Source: Zea mays
Taxonomy: Eukaryota; Streptophyta; Magnoliopsida; Poales; Poaceae
Length of the DNA: 64,000 nt
Direction: 5' to 3'
NCBI RefSeq assembly: GCF_902167145.1
Contig: NC_050097.1
Span: 146,903,982 to 146,967,981 of the forward strand
The notes below the pieces were generated by a model. That model saw only the letters and a program-made list of their open reading frames with translations, did no database searches and had not been told where the DNA came from. Both the position numbers and the translations under genes were made by a program. Positions 11,501 to 19,619 of this stretch are shown here, piece after piece; position 1 is the stretch's first letter; every line of letters begins with the position of its first letter.

Positions 11501-12016
11501 GGAATAATGAAGTTAATCTTCAATCAACCCAGAGGAAAATGGCCAGATCAGTTAATCAAAGTGGTGTGGAGCCACAACACGACAACATCAAGGTCTACAG
11601 GCTTCACTCCATTCAAGTTGTTATTCGGTGACGAAGCAATAACTCCAGAGGAAGCTAAAACCGGATCAATAAGGATAGTAGCTTCGGCAGAATCAGATTC
11701 CGAAGCTGCTTATTCTATAGAAAAAGATGCTTTAGAAGGGATCAGACTGCAAGCCGTGGAGAATATCAATAAATATCAAGCTGAAACAGTCAAATGGCGG
11801 GATAGAAAGGTTCGGCTAAAAAATATTGAGCCAGGGCACTTGGTGCTTCGGAGGGTGGCCAACCCGGAAACAGTGGGCAAATTGCAGTTGAAATGGGACG
11901 GGCCTTTCTTAGTAGCATCTTCGTCAAGACCCGGTTCATACAGACTGAAAGATATGAATGGCAATGACATTCCTAGGTCTTGGAATGCGGATGAGCTTCG
12001 GCGATATTATGTATAA
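8495..12016 (+). CDS. Pol polyprotein of B: RT, RNase H, second RNase H, integrase
   Basis: An uninterrupted 1173-codon frame. The formal ATG at 8495 precedes the true join near 8540. RT carries KWRMCIDFTDLNKACPKD (aa ~218) and the catalytic YVDD (aa ~321). Gypsy RNase H starts at PLLLYVAASHSAVSAALV (aa ~465). A second, archaeal-like RNase H follows with FCDGSWG (aa ~608), EYEAL, TDSQVV and an ADLLAKSAA end; this doubling defines the Tat lineage. The zinc finger HAGLCGSH...CEGCQKC lies at aa ~828-870. The integrase core has VAVEYFSKWIEAKPL, DNGTQF (aa ~959) and SNGLIERANG, so the three acidic catalytic residues appear present. It ends at TAA just before the tandem-repeat block. Confidence 0.92.
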   Translation: MGSSTTLELSKLCLKIVDMEYPYNAIIGRGTLNAFEAILHPAYLCMKIPSDQGPIAIHGSQEAARRAEGNWTDSKAIHNIDGAEACEQYKFRREKAASADQPKPMLLCEDIAEQKVLLGSQLSEEQEKTLIKFLFNNKDVFAWSANDLCGVNRDVIEHSLNVDPSFRPRKQRLRKMSDDKAEGARNEVKRLLSAGVIREVKYPEWLANTVMVKKANGKWRMCIDFTDLNKACPKDEFPLPRIDSLVDAAASSELMSLLDCYSGYHQIWMKKEDEPKTSFITPSGTYCYLRMPEGLKNAGGSFSRMTAKVLQSQIGRNVLTYVDDIIVKSTKQENHIADLQETFASFRQAGLKLNPEKCVFGVKKGKFLGCLVSTKGIEANPSKIEAILRMEPPTTKKGAQRLTGRLASLNRFISRSAKRNLPFFEVLKSAEVFQWGPIQQKAFEELKQYLIDLTTLTPPMSGAPLLLYVAASHSAVSAALVQEKLDGQVKRQAPIYFVSEVLSLSKKNYTELEKVLYAVLMASRKLRHYFQAYNIIVPSSQPLKDIMRNREATGRIGKWAAELNEFCIEYVHRSSIQSQALADFIADWTPGAQEEETNKDNEAWTVFCDGSWGTFGAGAAAMLVSPSKVKICYAAKLDFNCTNNIAEYEALVLGLRKLKAMGIRRAILKTDSQVVSGHIDKNCKAKDPKLEKYLDMVRRVEASFEGFSVKNIPRGQNEHADLLAKSAAQGLPLPSDVFFETIKAPSVELLERAVLNISPVFSEDWRTEIISYLQGKFLSDDEAYNKRIEARARPYVMIEGELYKHGVCAPLLKCLSRTEGIELMKEIHAGLCGSHIGSRPLLGKVFRQGFYWPKAASDAAELVQKCEGCQKCARDQKQPSSLTQLIQPTWPLQRWGLDLLGPLPPAQGNLRYVVVAVEYFSKWIEAKPLATITSATVQKFFWQNIVCRFGVPKAITVDNGTQFDSEAFRDFCDQIGTKIHFASVRHPESNGLIERANGIIMTGIMKLIFNQPRGKWPDQLIKVVWSHNTTTSRSTGFTPFKLLFGDEAITPEEAKTGSIRIVASAESDSEAAYSIEKDALEGIRLQAVENINKYQAETVKWRDRKVRLKNIEPGHLVLRRVANPETVGKLQLKWDGPFLVASSSRPGSYRLKDMNGNDIPRSWNADELRRYYV

Positions 12017-12189
12017 TTCGATGTAATTTTTCACATTTTTATTTTTTTTCTTTCATGGCACCCTTTTCCTTTCCAAAGGGGGAGAAAGGTTTTTAATGGG
12101 GCCAGCATATGTAATTTCCTTTTTTAGTCTTATAAGAGCAAAATCCCCCAAAGAATGTAAATGTAAAAGCTGAGAGCGCACCATCGAGT

Positions 12190-12445
12190 GCCGAAAAGTA
12201 AAAACGAAGAAGCTCCAAAGACGTTCCTAAGGGAATGCAGAGCTTATACCGCCTAAGTAAAAGGCGAAGAAGCTCCAAAGACGTTCCTAAGGGAATGCAG
12301 AGCTTATACCGCCTAAGTAAAAGGCGAAGAAGCTCCAAAGACGTTCCTAAGGGAATGCAGAGCTTACAGCGAAAAGTCAACGCTGATTCCGCCAAAAGTA
12401 AAGGCGAAGAAGCTCCAAAGTCGTTCCTAAGGGAATGCAGAGCTG
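12190..12445 (+). repeat. Tandem repeat block between pol and the antisense gene of B
   Basis: Units containing GAAGAAGCTCCAAAG, CGTTCCTAAGGGAATGCAGA begin near 12204, 12264, 12324 and 12403. Three are spaced at exactly 60 bp and the last at 79 bp. The block starts about 170 bp after the pol stop. The short ORFs here (for example 12093-12518 minus) come from the repeats. Confidence 0.92.
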
Positions 12446-12952
12446 AGGTGTGATTGTTTTTAAGAAAATAATGGCTATGAATATAGCTTCGGATACGTGT
12501 TTGGCCATTCATTTGCACAACACATTACATCATAGCATTTGCATTCATAAACATTCATCTAGGCATATGTAGGATAATCATCTTCATCGCATAAAATGAT
12601 TGCTTCGGCAAGAAGAGAAAAAAGAAAGGGAAAAAGAGCTTCGTGCACAAAAAAGAGGGGAAACTGTTGTTTTTATGAATGAGAGCTTCGGAAAAAAGGA
12701 AAATGTTGTTTTCTATGCTTCGTTGCGTACGAAAAGAAGGGAAGGTGTTTTTTTTTCGCCTTCGGCTCAAAAAAGGAAATTTCGTCCACATCAAAGCATT
12801 TCTCATACATCAGTGAAAGGTTAAGGATATATTACAAGGTATGAACAGTATACATGGAAGTTTTGTTTACATTTACAAAAGTTATCTCAAAAGTTTTTCA
12901 AGTACTGTCTGCAGTCTACTATCTAAATCTCCAAGGAGCTTCGGCTTCGGCG
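12446..12952. other. Non-coding spacer of B, downstream of both converging genes
   Basis: T- and A-rich DNA with many scattered CTTCGG/GCTTCG words and poly-A/poly-T stretches (12605-12780). The 3' ends of the sense pol RNA and of the antisense gene RNA should meet here. I see no convincing gene. Confidence 0.5.
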
Positions 12953-12985
12953 TCATTTTTGATCATCAGCTTCGGCTTCGTCATC

Positions 12986-13058
12986 CTACATGAATAAGGT
13001 CATTGGAAGTCAGAATCAAGTTTACAGGAAAAGGTAAGCACAAGGTATGATTTCTTAC
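12986..13058 (-). other. Predicted 73-nt intron 2 of the antisense gene of B
   Basis: On the minus strand GATCCA|GTAAGAAAT opens it and ATTCATGTAG|GATGAC closes it, phase 0. Splicing would swap an uninformative tail for a short acidic C-terminus of ten residues ending at TGA (12955-12953). Without splicing the frame ends at 12981. Less certain than intron 1. Confidence 0.55.
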
Positions 13059-13757
13059 TGGATCAAGGTGGCTACGAGCTTCGTCTCCAGCTTTCTCTCG
13101 ACCACCTTTTGTCCATATCATTTTTACAAATCGATTCGAGATGCTTCGGGCGAGATCAGGGATGTCATCCAGGATTGATGGTGACAAAGTAAAATTTGGC
13201 CTATTGACAATTTTCCCATGATCACAGCCAGCCTTCATGAAGGCTGCAGCAGTCCCTCGAGAAGCCACCCAGGCACAGAAGTCACCATGCCCAGCTATGA
13301 CTTTGTCGAGCTCGTCAATCTCCCCCTCAATGTGTTCGAAGGTTTTTGGTAGATCTTCAGCTGAGGGGGTAAATTTTTCGCTGCTAGCTCCAACCGAGTA
13401 AAAAATCTTTCTTAATCGTTGAATGCACTTGTTGCTAAATTCCAGGCATTTTTCTTGAAGATTTGTCAGTAGTTTTCTCAAATCCGAATTTTGCTGAGCT
13501 TCGGCTTCAAGTTTTGCATTGAGATCTTGTTTTTCTCGTTCGAACTGCTCAGACTGGCGGAGAAGCTTCGAGTTTAGTTCTGATATTTTTGCTTCAGCTT
13601 CCGCCAGTAAGCCTTCGGCTGCCTGGAGCTCAAAGTTCTTTTTCTCAAAAGCATCTGATTGCTCCTTTATTTTGTTTTCCAAATTTCCGATTATAATTTC
13701 ATGCTTTTTATCTTCAAGATCTTGCTGCATTTGCAAGGCTTTGCTCAATAACATACT

Positions 13758-13828
13758 CTACACAAACACAACCTTCGTCAGACATGTTTTTATTAGAAGC
13801 AATAAAGGTTAAGGGACAAGTCATTCAC
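13758..13828 (-). other. Predicted 71-nt intron 1 of the antisense gene of B
   Basis: On the minus strand AAG|GTGAAT opens it and TTTGTGTAG|AGT closes it. The codon before the donor and the codon after the acceptor are both complete, and joining them links the exon 1 frame to the coiled-coil frame. Prediction only; no transcript evidence is available here. Confidence 0.65.
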
Positions 13829-16019
13829 CTTGAAGTTGGAGTAAAATAAACTACCAACGACATGTTGTCGTCGGTAGCGGCTGATGTCTGTTTCTAGCTT
13901 CGGGAATCCAATACTCTTGGACAGAGTACTGATAACTTTGGCCCCTGTTTGGTCCCGAATACACTCTAATTTCTCGTCATCAACGCCTCCGAAGAGGAGT
14001 GCCCCAGGTTTGTATCCACAGGATTGGGCATACTCTTTAAGCTCTTCTATTTCAGCTTTTGTTAGATGCTCTCCAACTAAGTTTTGGAACGCGAAGGCTT
14101 CGTTTTCTGAAGCTTCATCAGCAATTTCTTTTCCTTTCTTTGATGCTGCGGTCACAATCTCTTCGGCAACAGTGGCAGCTTCTTCTGCAGCCATGTCTAG
14201 CAGCATTTGGTCAATATGTTCAATTGTGCTCTCTAAATTCAAATCTTCAGCTGAGGCAACTTCGGCGGTTGCGGCCTCCGAAGGTGCAATTTCAATATCT
14301 GCCCCCTCTGCAGCTGCTCGTGTTTTTTGGGCCGAAGCTCTTGGCGGTGTTTTGTCAATTACCTCTGTTACGGTAATGATTCTTTGTTTCTTTGCCTTGA
14401 TTATTTTCCTCGATTTCTCGGGCTCCTTGTCCTTCTGAAAAAACTTTGTCAGTTGAGGATCCAGTGGACTTAGCTTCGCAGGTAAGGATTCAGTCATTAC
14501 CTTCAGAATTTCCTCAACAACAGCAGCAGAAGGTGATGCGGGAGTTTCTTCTGCTTCGGATATTTGTTGCTTCGGAGAAGAAGTTTTCCTTTTCTTCGGT
14601 ATTTTCTTCTTTATTGGCTCTTTTTCACCTTCATCTAGGGCTTCAGTTCCCCGTTTCCTTTTTTGGCCTCCGGCACCTTTGTTCAGATTTTCGTAGTCTG
14701 GGTATTCGAAACCCAAGGCGTCCAACACCCGATTCAGTCTTCGTTTTGGACGGGTGCCGAAGGCTGCGGTCATCAATTGATCTTCTTTTTTGGAATAATT
14801 ACCAAGTATCTCGTTGCACATCACTTCAATCGTATCCAGCCACTCTTGGCAAGGAGTTTTAAAGTATTTCTTAAATTTGAAGTAGTAAGGCAAGCGTACA
14901 AGTTCACCTTTTTTCTTCTCCCCCTACAGCTTCGGCATTTCCCACTCTTTTACACTAGGGAAAACCTTGAAAGCCAAGAATTCCTGGACCAGGTCCCTTG
15001 TACTGATATTCTCTGCAATTATTTTGAATTCATACATTGCTTTTTGAGTCGGACCCTCTGGTAACATGTGGCACTGGGGGCGGGTTTCTCCGAAGGTCAG
15101 TTCAAGTGGACTCTGCACAAGCTTTTCCTTATCGTCATCAACCTTGACGTAGAACCATTCCGATTTCCACCCTGCTGCCCATTTGCTTCGGTAGCTGATC
15201 ACAGGATACTTCGTAGTTTTCCGATAAGCAAAATTATAGCAACCAAAATTCTCATGTAATCCATCTTTTCTAGCCTTTGTCTGATAGTGCAATTCGTGAA
15301 CCCGGCAAAAGCTGTCCGCAAACGGTTCCACCGCCTGGCTTCGGAGTGCCCAGATATAAACATTAAGCCTAACGATAGCGTTGGGGGTTGGCTGGTGAAA
15401 ATAGATTCCAAAATTCTTTAATATCTCTGCAATAATCCCATGAAGGGGGAATCTTAATCCAGCCTTTAGGAAGCTCTTAAAAATAACAATTTCATCTTTT
15501 TCCGGCTTTGGGGTAGTCTCTTCTCCCCCGAAGCGTAATAGCTTCTTTTGATTTTCAGTAAAATAGCCTGACTTTACCATCTTGGACAAATCAGCCTTCG
15601 AAACAGTAGATTTCCCGAAGTCCAAATGGCTGGGTTTGCTTGGCGTAGCAAGGTGATAATCATCTTCGGGGTCAGTTTCCTCAGCATCTTCTCCTTCTGC
15701 TTCAGCGATTGTTTGTTCTACATCATCAATAGGAGCCTTTTCCGAAGTCACTAGCCCGGATCGTTGCATGGCTTCGGAGATAGGGACAGTCTCCGAAGCT
15801 TCAGTTTCGTCCCCCTCACGTTCAACCCTAGCGGTAGAACGGACTCTGGCCATTTAACTATGAACTTGTGAAACTTTAATACTTTTTTCTCCGAAGCAGG
15901 CTTCAAGATGGAGCTTCGTTCAATTCTGACAAACAAGCTTCGGCGATGGTTAAAAATTTTGGCAGCAAAACAGTGCAAATAGCAGTAAATGCTGTGGTAA
16001 CTTCACACCTACTCGTCTG

Positions 16020-16030
16020 TTTATATAGTG
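16020..16030 (-). promoter_or_regulatory. TATA box for the antisense gene of B
   Basis: The minus strand reads CACTATATAAA, about 167 bp upstream of the ATG at 15853. It lies outside the LTR, so the antisense gene would have its own promoter inside the element. Confidence 0.55.
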
Positions 16031-16270
16031 CCGCAGGTAAGAAGGCGAAGCGCCAGAAGTTTTACACCAGGCGGACACCCGCTCGCACTCGCTGAACGGT
16101 GGACCACAGAGACCGAACAGTAACTCTGCAAGGTGGGGCCGCTACGCGCAGGGAGAGTAAATCGTTTCTCGGCAACGAGCTCAGGGAAGGTGTTTTTTGG
16201 ACCTTCGGCTCCCCGAAGCTTAAGAGACTTTTTTCACGGATCAAGCTCGTTACGAAAAACGATCTAGCAC

Positions 16271-16285
16271 CGCGAAAGGGGCTAC
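16271..16285 (+). promoter_or_regulatory. Polypurine tract of element B
   Basis: GCGAAAGGGGCTAC directly before the 3' LTR, the expected site for priming plus-strand DNA. A weak stem (TCGTT...AACGA) lies just before it, near 16248. Confidence 0.6.
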
Positions 16286-16938
16286 TGTTGGGTCTATGCT
16301 TCGTCGCTGAAGGTCTTCAAGGGAGAAGCGGCTTTATAATGTGTGAGCAGGTATCTTCGGACTTGTATCAGAAAGGGAGAAGCTCAAAAGATACAAAGGT
16401 TGACACAGCGCCGAAGCTGTGAAGCATGAAAGCTTTGGCATGTTCGCAGAAAAGGGAACCGACTTAAAGATGAAAAGGCCATTTAGACCTCGATAGAGTG
16501 CTATAGAATTATCACCAAATGTAAAGGGCATGTATGTAATTTTGTATGGGTTGTACCCCGTGCCTATAAATAGGTGAACAGTACCCCCGTACTGTTCACG
16601 TTGACTTGGCATTTGCTTCTGCGTCACACTTGTACTTTCATCTCCTTCCAAGACGAAGGTACATTTATAATTCGATATTGTCTCTATTTCTCTATGATGA
16701 TATAATAAAGTTAAATGTATGATGTTATATGATTATTCATACCATCTTTTATGTTTCATATGCTTCGTCTTTCATTAACGTATACTGTGATCATGAAGGT
16801 TCGTCCTTCATGACCTTCGTCCGAAGATCGTTATATCCTAAGGGAAATAATGCTTCAAAGGACGAAGGACTTTATCGTTTAACATTCTCTGTGTTGCCTT
16901 GTTCTTAACTCATAGCATTTGAGAACAAGTCCCCAACA
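16286..16938 (+). repeat. 3' LTR of element B
   Basis: 653 bp and nearly identical to 7366-8018, with the same TATA box (16565-16572) and palindrome (16574-16599). GGGAC follows at 16939-16943. Confidence 0.97.
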
Positions 16939-17660
16939 GGGACATACCTTGCTTATTCAGAGGCTGGTGTATTTCATTAGAGAGGTATTAACCGAGACAA
17001 AGATTCGCTACCCACAAGTCCAGAAACTGCTATACGCAGTAGTCCTAACTTTGCACAAACTGTGACATTACTTTGAGTCCCACCCAATGACAGTGGTGTC
17101 ATCCTTCCCTCTGGGGGAGATCGTTCAAAACAGGGAGGCCTCAGGCCGGGTAGCCAAATGGGCAGTCGAACACATGGGAGAAACACTCTCGTTCTCCCCC
17201 AGAAAGGCTATCAAGTCTTAGATCCTGGCCGACTTCCTGGATGAATGGACAAACACCGTGCTGCCAACGGCTCCCATACGGGTCGAGTTGTGGACCTTCT
17301 ACTTCGATGGATCGCTGATGAAAATGGGAGTAGGCATAGGTATACTCTTCATCTTGCCCCTTGGAGTACACCTGCGCTACATCCTACGGCTCCACTTCGT
17401 TGTATCCAACAACGTGACCCAGTACGAAGCCCTGGTCAATGGCCTGCGCATCGCCATAGAGCTCAGTGTCAGGCGCCTCGATGTCTAAGGGGACTCCCAA
17501 CTCGTCATTGACCAGGTCATAAAGAACTTGAGCTGCCATAATGCAAGAATGGAATCCAATTGCGAAGAGGTTTGGTGCCTGGAAGACAAGTTCTTTGGTC
17601 TAGAACTTAACCACATCGCGTGACGCTATAACGAGGTTGCTGACAAACTAGCAATGATAG
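16939..17660 (+). pseudogene. RNase H and second RNase H of element A, after element B
   Basis: This continues the pol cut at 7365; its first five bases are the GGGAC duplication. The first RNase H is recognisable around 17010-17230 (Q-KLLYAVVL-like, then a KAIKSQ-ILADFL-like block), with frame breaks. The second, archaeal-like RNase H reads VELWTFYFDGSLMKMGVGIG (17282-) through NNVTQYEALVNGLRIAIEL (17408-), then a TAA at 17486 and GDSQLVIDQV. It ends with YNEVADKLAMIAS near 17627. Stops break it in several places. Confidence 0.8.
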
Positions 17661-19066
17661 CCTCAGTACAAACCACGGTTCCCCTGAACATCTTTTCCAG
17701 GGATGTCTACAAACCCACAGTTGTAAAGGCATCCGAACCTGCCCCCGACACCAATACACCCCCCAGCCAGCGAGCCCAAAGCCATGCAGATCGACAGAGA
17801 ACTGGGTGGGACCACTCTAGCCTCAGGCTGACGAACCCCATACCTAGAGTTTCTCCTCCGAGGAGAACTCCCTCTCGATAAGACAAAGGCCAGATGCCTC
17901 GTTCGGCAGGCAAAGACTTTCGTACTGCTCAGAGAAGAAAAGGAGTTGTACCGACGCAGCCCCTCGGGAATTCTCTAGTGATGCATCCCCATCAGCCAAG
18001 GACAAGAATTACTATGCGAAATCCACTAGGGGGCTTGCGAGCACCACATAGCACCCTGAACACTCGTTGGAAACGCCTTTAGGCAAGGGTTCTACTAGCC
18101 AACTGCGGTTGCCGATGCCACTAGGATTGTGTCGTCCTGCCAAGGATGCCAGTTCTACGCGAAGCATATGCACATGCCAGCTTAGGCCCTATAGACAATC
18201 CCGATCACTTGGCCCTTCGCCGTATGGGGGTTAGACCTCGTCGGTCCTATGCAAAAGGTGCCCGAGGGCTTCACACACCTGTTGGTTGCCATCGATAAAT
18301 TCTCCGAGTGGATCGAGGTCCGACCTCTCGCCAGCATCAAATCCGACCAAGCGATAGCATTCTTCATGGAGTTTATTCATCGCTTCGGGATCCCCAACTC
18401 CATCACCATGGACAACGACACGTAGTTCATAGGAAAGAAATTCCTTAGTTTCTGTACCGACCACTACATCTATGTGGACTAGTCATTCATGGCTCATCCA
18501 AGGACAAATGGGCAAGTAGAACGTGCCAACGACATGATCTTACAAGGCCTTAACCAAGGATCTTCAACGAACTGAACAAGTTTGACAGACGATGGCTTAC
18601 CGAACTCTCCTCGATGATTTGGAGTTTAAGGACAACCCCGAGCCGGGCCATGAGGTTCACACCGTTCTTTCGAGTCTATGGGGCTGAGGCCATCTTGCCC
18701 ACGGACTGGAACACGGCCCTCAAGGCTACGGGCATATAGCGAAAGCAACAACCAAGTCAACCATGAAGATTTGCTCGACCAGCTAGAAGAGGCTTAGGGT
18801 GTAGCACTCCTTCACTCGGCTAGGTACCAGCAGTCGCTCCAACACTACCACGCGAGGCATGTCCGACCTCGAGGTTTCCAGAAGGGAGACATGGTGCTTC
18901 GGTTACGACAAGACAGCCGAGGGCGCCTGAAGCTCACCCCTCCCTAGGAAGGACCCTTTATCGTCTCCAAGGTGCTGAAACCAGGATGTACAAACTCTAC
19001 AACAAGCAAGGAGAGGTCTATGAAAACGCCTGCAACATCGAACAACTATGTCACTTATACCCTTAG
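17661..19066 (+). pseudogene. Integrase of element A, broken
   Basis: Would insert the DNA copy into the genome. After a poorly preserved zinc-finger stretch (17900-18200), the core is clear: WGLDLVGPMQKVPEGFTHLLVAIDKFSEWIEVRPL near 18229-18330, FGIPNSITMDNDT near 18388 (followed by a TAG), then AHPRTNGQVERANDMI near 18493. The C-terminal part (RLRQDSRGRLKLTPP near 18900 and NACNIEQLCHLYP ending 19066) is the usual GPF/Y-like end. Several stops and shifts make it inactive. Confidence 0.82.
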
Positions 19067-19619
19067 ATTTCCAGGCTCATTTGTATTCAAACTTTCATGA
19101 ATAAAAAAGTCTAACCTTCAAGTGAGTCTTTGCCCTATCTTTACCATATCGAACCTCCTTCGGTGGCTAGAAGGGGGTGTCATTTTTTCTCAAGGTTTTT
19201 TCTTTGAACAACGAGTTTTGTCCCCTCGCCCTAGTCATAAAACGGAATCCTAGGGAACAAGAGACATCCCGATTAGAAAGGATGGCCGAGCTACGGGAAC
19301 ACCTATGCCTCCGGGACACGGTTTCCCTACTCACTATCATCCTCCTAAGAGGTAACTCACGTTCCAAAGGGAACTCTGCAGAAAGGCATGACGATGAGCA
19401 CAAAACAAGGGGAAAAATAACACGGCAAATCATCAAGATTCAAAACAAGTCTTAAATGCAGTTTATACAGACAACTTAAATGTTATTAAAAACCCCGCAG
19501 GGCAAAAATAGTTTATGCAACTGAGGGCGGGGAGGCATCACCCTCGACGTCGTCCTCAGGCACCGCAGTGGATTAGGACCCAACACCAGGAGGCGACATT
19601 TGCGGAACCACCTCCTCCT
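19067..19619. other. Spacer downstream of pol in A, with poly(A) signal
   Basis: AATAAAAAAG at 19100-19109 is a likely polyadenylation signal for the sense RNA. Element G has the same word at 52221-52230 after its pol. The short ORFs at 19167-19455 look like chance. No tandem-repeat block is visible here, unlike B and G. Confidence 0.5.

Larger units (their letters stand above)
12953..15853 (-). pseudogene. Antisense three-exon gene of B: PF04195-like domain plus coiled coil, one in-frame TAG
   Basis: Exon 1 runs 15853 to 13829 (ATG at 15853), exon 2 13757 to 13059, exon 3 12985 to 12953 (TGA). Exon 1 is open except for one TAG at 14926-14924, and the frame continues directly after it. N-terminal features: acidic leader, then FPLHGIIAEILKNFGIYFHQ (near 15455), SKWAAGWKSEWFYV (near 15170), which resembles the plant domain Pfam names 'putative gypsy type transposon'. 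The middle is rich in K, E and A with nuclear-signal-like runs (KKKIPKKRK). Exon 2 is coiled coil (near 13740-13440). The predicted C-terminus is acidic. Both introns are phase 0 with GT-AG ends. Function unknown; extra antisense ORFs are known in Tat-lineage elements. Confidence 0.72.
7366..16938 (+). mobile_element. Element B: young gag-less Tat-lineage retrotransposon
   Basis: The element is 9573 bp, with two 653-bp LTRs and the perfect duplication GGGAC. Inside are a primer binding site, protease, an intact RT-RNase H-RNase H-integrase frame, a tandem-repeat block, a three-exon antisense gene and a purine tract. By eye the LTRs differ at about four bases, which points to a recent insertion. 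No gag lies between the primer site and protease: only about 43 bp separate the LTR from the protease ATG. It therefore depends on Gag from another element. The sequence is rich in CTTCGG/CCGAAG, as in Grande-like families. Confidence 0.95.

Noticed and set aside
14924..14965. 42-nt intron removing the TAG of the antisense gene of B
   Set aside because: The GT and AG ends and phase fit, but 42 nt is below the usual minimum for plant introns; kept only as a question.
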